Of a DNA stretch of 64,000 nt, positions 35,144 to 47,115 are shown piece by piece. Each line of letters opens with the position of its first letter. The first letter of the stretch is position 1. Below the pieces are notes generated by a model. That model ran no database searches. It was not told where the DNA came from and saw nothing but the letters and a program-made list of their open reading frames with translations. The position numbers were made by a program, and so were the translations under genes. Where the stretch lies: NCBI RefSeq assembly GCF_000264995.1, contig NW_006767433.1:3413521-3477520 (forward strand). Reading direction: 5' to 3'. The stretch is from Punctularia strigosozonata HHB-11173 SS5 (Eukaryota > Basidiomycota > Agaricomycetes > Corticiales > Punctulariaceae).

Positions 35144-36718
35144 CGAACGTTGACAGAGGATGGGCGGGGTAACGTAGAGGATGTGGAAGTAGCGTATAGA
35201 CGGTAGGCACGGAGGGCAAGGGCTTGCGTTGGGCGTCGGACACGGCACTCGGGCAGGGCGTGCGTCCGAGGGAGAGATTTATAGCATCAAGTCGGAGTGG
35301 CGGGCCTTGAACAGGATATTGACGGCGATGGTAGCCACCGAGCAGCCTGTGCCGTCCGTTTGATTTCCGACAGTCGCCGCCGGCCCGTCCCGGCAACCTG
35401 TGCTACCGCGACCCCTGCCAGGTCACAGACCTTGGAGCCTGCGCGTGCCTTGCTTTGCTTGCACGCCGGCCGTACCATGGCGCTCCAACGCCCCAGTGTC
35501 CTTGAAGGTAGCGCTCAGCCTTCTATTTCATTGTCGAGCAGGCCACCTGGTACCGGTGCGGCCAGTAGCCAAACCGACCGCTTCTATCAAATACCGTTCC
35601 TCGCGCCTGATCTGACGGCCGGAGAGGACCCCCAGTCGTTCTATCATGCAACACTCTGCTACCAGCCACCGCGCTACCCGCATCCGGCGTAATCCGTTTG
35701 TCCCGTGAAAGAAAGGCAGCAGATGCTTTTTGCAATTGACGGCAGTAGTATGTGGAGCAGTTGGCACCAGGGTACACGCCCGGTGCCGGCGTCGCGTGTC
35801 CGTCGCCAGCTGCCATATGCGAACGCACAGGCAGGAGAAAATCATGCGTGTTTGCAGCGGAAGCCATCATACCAACGAGCGCACGCCACGGAACGTCGTC
35901 ATTCGCATCGCGAACAACGCCCGTTGCCCGTGGTTGGCCCGGGGATGCGCATCGCCCGATCTCGTCTCGAGACCACGCGCCGTTAGAGCGATGGTAACGA
36001 TCCAGGTAGCTGACGAATGTCAAACGCCAGCCATTAGCGTCGCATCGCGCTATCTTGCGTGTGTGCGCGCACTTGTCTCACACATTCGTCCGCTGGGCGT
36101 TTGGGAAGGTCGAAGTCGACGCGAGAGAAAGCTCGAGACGCGAGACACGCCTAAGTACGCAAAGGGGCGTGCCATCTTTGCAGGGGTCCGCTTGCCCTCG
36201 CCACTAACTCCGATCGGAAGTCGGATCGATAGATACAACTTTTGCGCGATAGAACCGCCGTCTGCGTTTCACCCTGTTCGTCACCGCACTCTGCGTTCAG
36301 ACGGACAAGCAAACAAATGCAGGGGGCGACGCGCGTGAGACAGAATGCGGGAAAACATAAAATGATGTCAGTTCAGAGCTGATCTACAAACAATCGCAGT
36401 CATCAGCTAGAGAATTCCTTGTTAATGCGTACAGAAGAAGATCAGAGGATAGTGAGTATGCAGAAGGTTGTGGAAGAGCCGCGAGAGAGTACATGTAATG
36501 TGATTCGAAGTTAGGAACGCGGGCAGATATCCTGCGCCTCGTGCTGTCATGAGGGATGCACCGTCGCAAGCGAAGATTTCTACGGAGCCTCCATGAGACC
36601 TGAACGCTTGATGCAGGAGGGCAGTCGTCAGTCGATGGTTACATCGAGGGCGAAGGACTGTCTTCGTGGGTTCTGTGCTTGTGATCAAGATTTGAGGTGC
36701 GGGATAAATGGTTGACGA
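35144..36718. other. 1.6 kb without a recognisable gene
   Basis: Several open frames of 60-200 codons exist on both strands (for example + 35730-36338), but their composition is Arg/Ser/His-rich in every frame, as expected of GC-rich non-coding DNA, and no motif is seen. No repeats or terminal duplications were noticed. This is probably the promoter of the unknown gene at 34335-35143 plus the 3' region of the DUF726 gene. Confidence 0.45.
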
Positions 36719-39700
36719 TTATGACCACGGGTTGGCGGCAAAACTGTCGGCGCGAGGTTTTTGGCTTCCAAGAGTATTACTCCACGGGTCAAGATCCCCG
36801 TGGCTTCCGCCTGTGTTGATCGTGATTGTCCCGTCCGAGCCCCCGAATGACGATGCTTTTCCTGCTACGCGGAACGGATCCGAGGATACATTAGTTCGAC
36901 CGGGCAGATACGATGTTCCAGGTGACGAGGCAGGAGCATCGTCCGTGGGGTCGCTGAAGGGATTCACAAACCCGCCGCCGTAAAGTTGGTCCGGCACCGG
37001 CTGCTCTGCTTGAGCACTCCAGGGGGCGCCGAAGGTTAACCGTGGACCCGGCAGGTTCCTTCGGGATGAATCTTCCAGCTCATGCCCAAGCGATGACGTC
37101 ACTTCTTCGTCCTCGTCAACAAACATCGACTTCGAGAGCATCGAAGGTAAATCTGTCTGTGACGTAGTGCCGACAGCAGTCGGTCTTGATGAACGACCTA
37201 GCGATGATGGGCTCGACGGTACAACGTCCTGGAGTGGCGGTGGTGCGGATTCCGACCTTTCCATGTCGCGTCGCATATATGGAATGGCATACATATCCTG
37301 TTGAGGAAGCTTGATAGCCCCTTCATTCGAATCCTCTTTCCCTATCGCAGCTTTGATAGCGTGGATATCAAACCCTGCATGGGCAGGGGGCAAATGCGAA
37401 GCTTCAGCAGTCTTCGGTGTCACCTCGCCGATGTCACCGGAAGATTCCTCGACGCGGGCATCCGCGGGACCCGGAGCGGCGATAGCGACGTTTACAGGTT
37501 TCTCCTCGCGAGGGGGCAGCTCGTCTTCCGCTGGCTCCTCCTGAACAACGGAGCTCTTCCTCCTAAACGACGGGAAACTTGATGCGGAAGGCGGCCGTGA
37601 TGCGGTGCCTATGGGTGGCTTGGACTTCTTGCCTTTGCTACCAAACCATCTTCTCTTCTTGGGGGCTTCCTCCTCTCTCACCACGATACGCTCCTCTTCA
37701 AAGTCGGGTTCCTGTGTGGATGACATCAGTGACCGGAGCCTTTCCGTTCTACACAAGATTTACCTCTGGTTCGTCGAAGTAATCTGAGGTAACTGGGAAT
37801 CCAAGGGAGTCGAGGATGAGCGGCATGAACGCGCGATAACTCATGTGCCCGGCTACTTTATCTGTGACGTCCACATTCTCAAGTCCTGGAACACCCTGTA
37901 CCGGGCGCAGGCCCGCCACTGTGTTCAACCCTCCACTTGTCGCCCTGAAGAGGTAGTTGAGAACCCAATCATTACGGGCGTAGCCGTTGACGAAACGCCC
38001 GGCCACCGCTGAGCGGGCTGCGTGCCATGTTGACGTGGATGCGGTGACTGTAGTCCCCATGATGAAGACGTCTTGTACAATACCGTAGGCCTTCTGGCGA
38101 GCTAGCTCAAGAAGCGCGTAGAATATCACTCTGGAGCCGAGTGAAAAGCCGATGAGGGTTACGGGTCGTACTCCGAGATGACGTTGAATGAGAACGTCGG
38201 CGAGAACACCCCCCGCAGCTTTGGCACGGTCGAGGGCATTGCTCCAAGGGTTATCAATCAGGTACCCAAGTTTCGTCAAGACTGCAGATGAAGGGAAGAT
38301 AGTTAGACAAGTTGGGCCTATCCCTGGCTGACTTACTGATTGGCCACTGTAGTGCACTCATAAGAGCTGTCATCACTGTCGCCTGCAACGCAGTTTGTGC
38401 GAGTTGCGACAGCACCTCGCTCGTCAAAATCTTGAGAGCGTCGCCCGTTTCACGGATCATCTCCGGCTCCCAGAGGACGCTGAAGACGTCCCCGACCACG
38501 GGGTCAAGGACGCTGTACGGAAGCCTGGGGTCATCTTGCAAACCTGTAAGGAATCTGACAGATTCAATCGTTAGCGTCTCACCCGATCACCTCGGACAGG
38601 GGACTCACCCGGGCACCGTTAGAATACAGTTAACCCGCTTGTTGTTATGCAAAGGAAGTATGTCGAACGTCCGTACAAGTCGCGTGCGTCGTGCCATGCC
38701 ACGAGCGGCTATCCCAGATCCTGTGAGGACCCCGCCGGTAGTAATAACGGCGGCACCACCCGCGCCGCCAAGGAATGCTGTGGTACCCGAAATACCAACT
38801 GTCGTCAAAGCAGCACCTAGGCCTGCGCCAATCACAGGCGCGAGCAACCCGGCGGACAAGCCAATAACGAGACCTCCCCCTCCATCGTAGACTCAGTAAA
38901 GAAATCGACAAGAACAATGAGAGTCTTACCTAACGTCGCTAGTCCCATCATCATGTATCGTCGTTTCTTGGACGACTTCTGTCTACCCTCGATGACCTCT
39001 TGCTGTTCAAGCTTCTCGACGCCTTCTTGGATTTCCAAAGCTTCTGTTACCCTCCTCTCGAATTTGGCCAAATCGAGCCAACCAAGGCCCAATTTGAGCG
39101 CAATGGTTTCCAGCAGCACTCGCGATCGTGCATCATAGACTGAATCCGCGATCAATAGGAGAAACAAGTCGCAAAGAACGGTCCATCGGATATCGAGGGT
39201 AACATTGGCATCAGCAGCCGACAGAGATGTACTGACGCCGGGAATAACGGTGGTGGATGTTTCCTCAAGGACTCGAGTGGTTGTCTGAAACTGCTTCACG
39301 GTGGATGTCTCCGGGGTTTTAGGGTACGGTGAAGTCGGGGTGTATGGCGGCGGGGCCGCTATGTCTTCAGACTCATGTAGCGCACGTAGCCGCTCCTCTT
39401 CAGCTTGACGTTTCGCCTCCGCTGGATCATATTCCGGATTGGCCACAGTATGGGTAGTCATGAGAGCGGGGACGAGATCCATCGGTTGCACACCGTGTTG
39501 GGCCAGGCTCTCAATCATCTTCTGTTCTGCCGCTACAGTTCAGCGAGTCACTGAAGGAAACAAACGGGATTTCACCTTCAGTAGCAATTTCCATATGATA
39601 GTATAACCGACCCATGATCTTGAGCGACCACAACTCGAGGCCCTGTATCGCGTCTTTCAGCTGCTTGCTGTTCGCATCCTTTAGCCTCTGTGCCATCTCC

Positions 39701-40125
39701 CGAGTCGTGAGTGAGCAAAGGCCAACATAAGCAATGCGTTGCGCCTCGGTAAGCAGGTCTTTAGTCGCTTGCATCTGACTGAGAGGGGTCATAGCCTTGT
39801 CCTCGTCAAAGAGATACTTGGTCCGCAAGTGCACCTCATCGTTCTCATCCTCTTCGGTCGCACGTAGTCGTGTATATTCGCTCTCGTTCTGGTCCACTTT
39901 CTTTCGCCATTCGCTGCCCTGGAAGTCTACGTCTTCAACATCCCCAGTAGCGTTGCTTGTGCCCGCATCAGTCTTCTTTGCGGCGGCGACATATTTATAT
40001 TTCTTCTGGTCTTCTTCATCTAGGCCCCCAGCAAACTCATCGCTTTCACGCACGACAGGCATATCTTGCCAGCCTTCGTCGTCATCATCGAAGATGTCGA
40101 GGGCGGCCTCAGACGCAGGAGCCAT
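36719..40125 (-). CDS. Mil1/TMCO4-type DUF726 alpha/beta-hydrolase protein
   Basis: DUF726 family (yeast Mil1/YFL034W, human TMCO4), a membrane-associated putative lipase; yeast Mil1 binds the AP-1 adaptor. About 1,050 residues over about six exons. The N-terminus is acidic (MAPASEAALDIFDDDDEGWQ). A helical region follows (LCDLFLLLIADSVYDARSRV, LGLGWLDLAKFERRVTEALE), then a glycine/alanine-rich hydrophobic stretch (GLVIGLSAGLLAPVIGAGLG ... GGAGGAAVITTGGVLTGSGI) that likely inserts in membrane. The hydrolase nucleophile elbow is PVTLIGFSLGSRVIFYAL, followed by FIMGTTVTAS and GRFVNGYARNDWVLNYLFR. The last 340 residues are disordered and contain adaptor-type peptides: NPF, DPF, DPW and a terminal NPWS. 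The first intron follows EGE near 39575. Confidence 0.9.
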
Positions 40126-40513
40126 GAGTCCTACTCGTCCTCACGAAGGCCCCAGGATCTTCCGCCACGGAGTAAGGCGTGTCCAAGATGAGGAATAACA
40201 GTTGAACGCGTAGTGTAGGTTCAGATGCCGAGAGGGAGCTCAGCAGCTGTGCGCGCGAGGTATGGAAGTCCAGAGGAAGGTCAGGATCCGGAGGAACCGT
40301 ACTCCTGTCACGCTGGGAGTGGGTGACGCTGATCGTGCCGCTTCCTCGCACATACTCGCAGTTGAGCCATTTAAGGCTCGAGCGAACGCCCAACATGGAT
40401 GTCTTCTGATCCAGAGATATAGGTGGTACGACAACATGATATAAGGATGTTCCATGCGTGAAGTCGCTAGCCCGAGGTTGCGACAGTATACATAATATAA
40501 GTTAAACATTCGA

Positions 40514-42555
40514 CTAAGTTCCTTGCCCCAGCGCCAAAGCAACGATAACATACACATTCGCAATGACGATGACGAACCAGATAGCGTAACCCAAGCAGGT
40601 GATGACTTTTCCGCTGCTGAAATCAACCCATCGTTCTGTCTCCTCTGAGCCATCGACAGACATATTCTCCGGGTGCTGTACCGCACCTAGGCTGGCTGCA
40701 GACCGAGCAGATAAGGAAGCGGAGTCCATCGAAGGGGGATCGACAATCAGGCCCAGCGGCTCCCCTCGTACTTGCATCACTTCCTTCGATGACGTGAGCC
40801 AGACGAGAGGGAAAGTGATGAAAGGAAGAACCATCGACAGGGTGACCTGCGATATGACGAGCAGGGTGTTGATACCACCGCGCCCAACGGCCAGAGCCAC
40901 AATCATAGATGGAATCAGTCCGAGGAGACGGGTGATTAACCGTCGCAAGACGGGCTAGTCATGAATGAATATCTGCCGAACCAGCATTTGGGTTGACGCA
41001 CTGAAATCTTCCAATGTATAAAGCCTTCGCTGACCACTTGTCCGCCCAAGGTAGCGACTATACTGGCACTTTGCCCGGCACAAAGCAAAGCAATGGCGAA
41101 AAGAGTAGCTGCAGCTGGCTCAAACATTCAACAGGAGGACTAGACGCCATGATCCGGAAGCTTACGTTTGCCAATAACATCGCGGATCACGCTGTGTGCA
41201 TCAAAGAGGCTAGCTGCGTCTGCGCTTCTACTCATGCCACCATAGAAGAACACGGCGGACGAAAGAACGAGTATTCTATGCGGGACAAACATGAAGACGT
41301 GCAAAGATTGACGAAATCGATGCTCACAATGAGTTGATGCATACAGCGAGTCCCACCAGGCTGATGACGACGTTGACGATGCCATGGTAGAGGTGGGCTC
41401 GGACGAATTCATACGAATTGTTCTTATGCTCCGCGTGACACTTCGGTTTGTCAGAGGAGTCGATAGCTCCCATATGAAATGCCGATGAGCAAGTGTCTGC
41501 AAGCGTCTTCAGGGTCCTCGTTCGCGGTACGGCACGATGTATGGGCAAGTCCTCGATTGCTAGCTCCGCAGGGGGTGAGATACAGGCCCTGTCTTGAGTG
41601 GCTAGGGCTGAGCCAAGGAAGAGACTGTGAGGCATGACGGTAGCACCGAGCACGCCAACGGATGTATATAGGCCTCCAGACTTGAAGAGGGTCTTTGAGG
41701 GTAGAAACCCGTCGAACGCTTTCGCCCAATCGACATTGGTCCTTCCAATAACGATTGCGATGCAAATCAATATGCCACAGACCTGATAAAATGTAAGATC
41801 TGTTATGTTCCTAGATGGATGGAGCGTACCAAGAGACCGATAAGGATTTCGAAACTCTTCACTGGCTTGCTCCGTAAAGGATCGCTCAGTAGCAGTAAAA
41901 ATATCACGTCCGTGGCTGTTAACAGAACTGCTGTCCAAAGCGGGATACTGGGGAACAGTAACACGATGGCGATTGCGGATCCCAGGAGCTCGGCTAGATC
42001 CGTACTGATGATGGCCACCTCCGACAGGGCGTACAGAGGATAGAGCAAGCACCAACGGTAGAGTCGGGTGCGTTTCGGACGATTGTGAAGTAGCAACCGG
42101 CAATGAGACGCAAGATCTACACGGTTTGAATCGATTAGCAAACAAGAGTGTGGCGGTAAAAGACACTCACCCATCCCGGTCACGCATCCTAGTTTGTTGG
42201 CCTGGATCTGTCGATATACACGGGGTATAGTGTGCGTACGCGTTGACTGCGTCGAGACTTACCTGCCAGAAAACCGCAATAAGCCCGGCTACAAGCACTA
42301 CGAAAAGCAACTTGTAGCCATACTGGCTACCGGCTTGCAAATCCACTCCCCAGTTTCCCCTGGTATAGTCCAGATTGATCAGACTGTCGAAATGTCCTGA
42401 GTTTATTTCACTCACGGATCGAAGTATGCTACCGCGCAGACTATGCCAAGTCCCATGTGTTTTGCAGCATGCTGGGCAACGGTGTTCGTGGCCGCGCTGA
42501 GGCGCCTTTTCAGGGGGGAGGTCTTGGCCTCAACGGAAACCTCTGGCTGCAACAT
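40514..42555 (-). CDS. Nramp-family divalent metal (Mn/Fe) transporter
   Basis: Proton-coupled divalent metal importer of the Smf/Nramp type. Minus-strand exons give MLQPEVSVEAKTSPLKRRLS, then the TM1 metal-binding motif AYFDP-GNWGVDLQAGSQYGYK. TM2-5 follow (FVVLVAGLIAVFWQ, CVTGMDLASHCRLLLHNRP, LYALSEVAIISTDLAELLGS), then TM6 LGATVMPHSLFLGSALATQD with the MPHS metal site. A hydrophilic loop comes next (CHAEHKNNSYEFVRAHLYHG), then further membrane helices (VVISLVGLAVCINSL, ATLFAIALLCAGQSASIVAT) and the tail MVLPFITFPLVWLTSSKEVM. The C-terminus is a helix ending VIVALALGQGT. About ten exons. The DPGN and MPHS motifs are intact. Location (plasma membrane, vacuole or endosome) cannot be read. The start is the ATG immediately upstream of the conserved N-terminus. 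Confidence 0.92.
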
Positions 42556-44528
42556 GGGGGGCACCGGCGGCGACCAGGTCGAGTACCCAGCGGACGGGAC
42601 CCTCCATGGTTATGAGGCAGAGGAGTGAACCGGTTCTGTGGTATAACGCGGCAATTCTGAGGACGTGAGCCCAGGGGAATGGGTCACAGTGACAAGCCTT
42701 CACCAAGCAAGTGGTTGACCGGGAACGCCGTTCATGCATGCAGCCACATTGAACACGCAGTCCAATGCACTCAGTTGCTATTTACATGCACCGAAGCACA
42801 TACGGAGTAGCACTCTTCACTAGCGTTACAAACAGGACAGCGAGATACAACGGGCGATACTTTGTTCAATGAACCTGTTGCAAGCGCCCATGAGCTATGC
42901 CTTGCACCATGCGAACAATGCATGAGTATGTAGGACAAAAATAGGATGAGAAAGACGCCAATCCCAGCGAATGCGCTAGGGGCGATGTGTGCGTTGCGGA
43001 AGGGAATCGACCGTGCGTGTGACCCGGTTTGTCTTCATGCGAAATATCGTCAGAGACGTGGCCTAACGGTCGGATTGAACGCTGGCCGTCCGCACGACGA
43101 TCACCACAGGTCGGCCATGTGCGGAAGGCGAAAGAGCTGAGCGCGAGGAACGGCTCGGCCGAGATACAGGAAACCACTGCTCGACGTCCGAGTGTTGCAA
43201 CCTAGGAACAAACCCTCGACACCGGTTTAACAAGGTTTCTGGCTTGCAGCACTTCCAAGTACGCTTCAGGTCCATGCAACTTGTCGTTTCCATCAGCATA
43301 CCCTGATCCGAGCACGGTGTACATTGCTGCGTTGGACTTCGACGCAAGTCCGGCGTGAGGCTAAGACAGCTAGGGTCGTCTGGAGAAAAAACGGCGACAG
43401 AAGACCTGTCGGGAGTCGCAAGAGTGATGATCACCGACGGCACGACGAACGAGGTTCCGCTTGCGGGATCAATCACTTGTTCCCTTGGGCTTCCTCCTGT
43501 CGATTTATTGTGAGATCCGCATTGCATGATCTGTTCATCCGAGTCCTGCAAAATATGATCTCAGTCTCCGTTGAAACAAAAGAGTCAGACTCGTACATGC
43601 GTCCTGGGTAGCCCAGTAGTCTGGTCGGTGGTGCACGGCGCGGTTATGTGGATGCAAGCGATGTCGACTACAGGCGCATTCGTCTTGTTGCCTCCATATT
43701 TCCCATCTGAACGGCGCACACCGAGTATGTCGTTCTATTATGCGTGAGCACTCGCACACACAGGACTACCGGAAACACACCATGTCCTGTGCCTCCAAAG
43801 GGAAACATAGTTCCTGGCTCTTGAGGAAGCACAGGGCATTAGACGACAACCGTCTCATGACTTTAAGAAGGAGCGTTTTTGGCTTCTTCATGCGCTGCCT
43901 ACGCGAAGAATCCGAGGACATTGTCGGTGCCTGTTTGGGCCACTGCCAAGATGTCGGCCATTCGTTGAATGAACAAACCAGCGAACTACATACCCTGACA
44001 TATTGAGCAGACCGTTGCCTCTCCGTGGGTCTCCGTTGAGGAACTTCTGAGCATGGATTCTTTGCGAAGATATCATAAAACTGGTAGCTTTCTGTGGATT
44101 TCGTAGATGGCTGTCGGCGAAGATGGAGGCCTGTGTGTTGTAGCATGTTCGTGTAAAAGGGTATAGCGTTCGTCGTCAATGCTTGGTGTTCGCGCCTGCA
44201 GAGCCTTGCAGACCGAACGCGAGCGCATTATGGTATGGCAGGGACTTGACGTGGTTGGACAGCTGGCGGCAGCGGTTGATAAACAGCTCAATGTGGTGCT
44301 GAACCCATGCCGTATAACCAGTTGTAGCAGCCTCACAGGCCCTCGTCGTCACTACGGCAGTCAGATTGCACAGCGCAAATACCATCAGTACTGGACAGAC
44401 GTTGTGCGGTCGAGGTCAGAGCGAGACTCTTGTACGCGAGTCTGAACCGGCTCACTCCGAAGCCACTAAATTCAACCCTGCCCCTCTCCCCCTTCATCCC
44501 CAGCGTCGCCAGCCAATCGTTGCCCTAC
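42556..44528. other. 2 kb mostly unassigned region
   Basis: Between the transporter and Cox6 no known family is visible. Minus-strand open frames at 42771-43010, 43063-43551, 43766-44179 and 44176-44385 are the best coding candidates but do not chain convincingly. The first two are listed separately as a possible gene. Confidence 0.4.
42771..43551 (-). CDS. possible gene for a small protein with one membrane segment (weak)
   Basis: Tentative. A minus-strand exon of about 160 codons (..DPASGTSFVVPSVIITLATP ... CTPCSDQGMLMETTSCMDLK) could be followed by a last exon reading RQTGSHARSIPFRNAHIAPS, then the hydrophobic stretch FAGIGVFLILFLSYILMH and a Cys-rich tail (VVSRCPVCNASEECYSVC) with a stop at 42771. 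Cys-rich outside plus one membrane helix plus a short tail resembles many fungal surface proteins. I found no start exon, no family match and no sure splice between the two pieces. Confidence 0.22.
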
Positions 44529-45005
44529 ATGTTACGCACTCGTATGCTCGTTGCCGCTGTGCGAGCCCGTCCTGCATCTCGCACTCCCCACGTCCTCACC
44601 CAGCTCACTCAAGTCCGTCACTCCTCGGGCGAGCATGGCCAGGAGACGTTTGAGGCCTTTACCGAGCGCTACGTCAACTTCTTCCAAAACGCGCAGGACC
44701 TTTTCGAGGTCCAGCGTGGCCTGAACAATTGCTTCTCGCATGACTTGGTTCCCGCCCCTACCGTCTGCGAAGCCGCACTCCGCGCTGCCCGACGCGTAGA
44801 CGACTACGCGACTGCTGTTCGCGTTTTCGAGGGTATCCGGGAGAAAGTGGAGAACAAGAAACAATACCAGGCCTACCTTGACGAGTTAAAAGGCGTTCGG
44901 GAGGAGCTTGGTCAGTGACATGCACATCATCACCATTTTGGACACTCAATTTCGTGGCGTACAGGCATTGACACCAAGGAGGAGTTGTATCCCTCTTCCT
45001 CGTGA
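44529..45005 (+). CDS. COX6: cytochrome c oxidase subunit 6 (Cox5A family)
   Basis: A nuclear-encoded subunit of mitochondrial complex IV on the matrix side. Two exons give about 140 residues. The basic, acid-free leader (MLRTRMLVAAVRARPASRTP) is a mitochondrial presequence ending before SSGEHGQETFEAF. The mature helical repeat region has FTERYVNFFQNAQDLFEVQR, GLNNCFSHDLVPAPTVCEAA and RVFEGIREKVENKKQYQAYL. The intron (donor gtcagt after GAGCTTG, acceptor ..acag) joins to GIDTKEELYPSSS and the stop. Every segment matches the family, and length is normal. It converges on the ubiquitin-L40 gene 556 bases away. Confidence 0.94.
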
Positions 45006-45561
45006 CGGACGTTATACAATGTCAGGCTTTTGGTGACCTTCGCCCATCTCGCTCCTCCCGGACTTACGATGCCTTTCAGCAGTCGCGATTCCCGCTGGTG
45101 ATGGCCCGAGCTTAGAGCAATGTATTCCATGGCTTCATACACCTGTCCTTGCCGAACTTAGTCGCTCCGAACATGTAGACCAAGGACTGGCGACACCAAT
45201 CAATCTATGTCATGAGTCAACGAGAGACGGCTGCCATAGTTATGATGCTTCTAAAAGTCTTGAGAGGTATGCGGTCTGTCATGGCATGAACAGGAGCGAA
45301 GTCCACCAAATCAACACGGAGAGGCGCCGTTCTCCAGTCGCGATCGATGACCGAGTATCCATACGCACAGAATGTCGACATATGATGGACGCGCGGAAGG
45401 CCGTTTGCACAGCAAGGATAATCAAACAACGCGCTTGCTCGGTCTCATAACTTCATCTAGCATGCTGAGAAACGAGTGATAACGACAATACATGCATGCT
45501 CCATAATATTGACGTAGAGCCTCGGAGTGCCGGGACAGACAGGGTGAAGAGGGCGAAACCA
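45006..45561. other. convergent 3' region, no gene seen
   Basis: Spacer between the stop codons of Cox6 (+) and ubiquitin-L40 (-). Open frames here show no family resemblance. Confidence 0.5.
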
Positions 45562-46117
<556 letters not shown>

Positions 46118-46181
46118 CTGAAAGTTAAGAACAGACGGGATGAGCAACGGAATTGGCGTCTACAGGCGGCCCACCGCTTAC
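46118..46181 (-). other. 5' leader intron of the ubiquitin-L40 gene
   Basis: The donor gtaagc follows ctcaccacc and the acceptor taactttcag ends at the base before the ATG: 64 bases, pyrimidine-rich 3' end. Leader introns are common in fungal ribosomal-protein genes. Confidence 0.6.
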
Positions 46182-47115
46182 GGTGGTGAGTAAGAAGGGC
46201 GTGAGAGCGTGAGAACCAGCGCTGTACAGTTTTGCTGAGGTGGCGTCGGCGGTCAGACACCTGGTCGCTCTGACCGTTCATCCTAACCATGGTGGACATG
46301 TACTAGCTTCCCTAATTCGACGCTTTCAGGACGATGGCCTGCATACGACGTGGGAAGCATGCCTAGACAATCTATATTCCCGTTGCAAAGTGAAGCTCAC
46401 TGTACGTCAACACTCGTCTTGCCGCATTGCACTACTCCTTGGGATGAAACATCTTCGTAAAACTCAGCTCACTTCGATGCCAAAGGCATGAGAGAAGAAC
46501 GCGATATCCATTCTGAATACACCTCATCCTGGCTTAACAGTGATACCGGGACACTGACAGCTTCTCCTTGAAGGGGCCCATGCGACGGCAGTACTTGTAC
46601 GACCAATGTCCATTCAAACGTGATCGGCTGGTTAATCAACGAGTCACACATACGATACTTGTACTATCAATGGACGACGCCACGGACTGTCCCGTTCATA
46701 TATAACCCTTCAGCCTATGTCCATCAAGCATTGTACGGCCGGCTGTTCAAGCAATCACAGCTATCGGCGTTGCGTTGTGACCGGCGTTACTGAGAACACG
46801 ACTAAAAATAGCATAGCACATTCTTGCCATTCCTCACAATATAACCATTCATGTTATAACGATTCATGTCATCCTCGAACGCTCAATCTCAGTCAGAGGC
46901 GCGTGTTGCGTGCTTCTAGTCCATCAGACTGAATTCTTGGTCACAACCAGCCGCAGGTTACCAGGACACACATGGCAAGGCAGTGAGCACTGAGAGCACG
47001 GAAGCAACCCGCCGCGCCTCTTAGCCCCTAAGTATATGAACGGCAGTTCCTCGCCGTCGCTATGCACGTTTCAACCCTGTCTCGTTTCCCTTGCGGGTAG
47101 GCTTGGAAAAGCTAC
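46182..47115. other. divergent spacer between ubiquitin-L40 and the exonuclease-like gene
   Basis: About 0.9 kb, no recognised gene. A catatataac element at about 46695-46705 and an open frame on the minus strand (46469-46651) were seen but not assigned. The bases from 46780 to 46900 are AT-richer. Confidence 0.4.

Noticed and set aside
35730-36338. 202-codon open frame on the plus strand
   Set aside because: Arg/His/Ser-rich with no domain, no splice-site pattern and equal open frames on the other strand; treated as chance in GC-rich DNA.
40109-40396. 95-codon minus-strand open frame upstream of the DUF726 start
   Set aside because: It overlaps the DUF726 start in another frame and shows no family resemblance; likely leader sequence.
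43035-43110. tRNA-like word gtggcctaacggtcgg
   Set aside because: The surrounding bases do not fold into a cloverleaf and lack a proper T-loop.
46469-46651. minus-strand open frame in the L40 upstream region
   Set aside because: 60 codons without family match or start context; probably non-coding.
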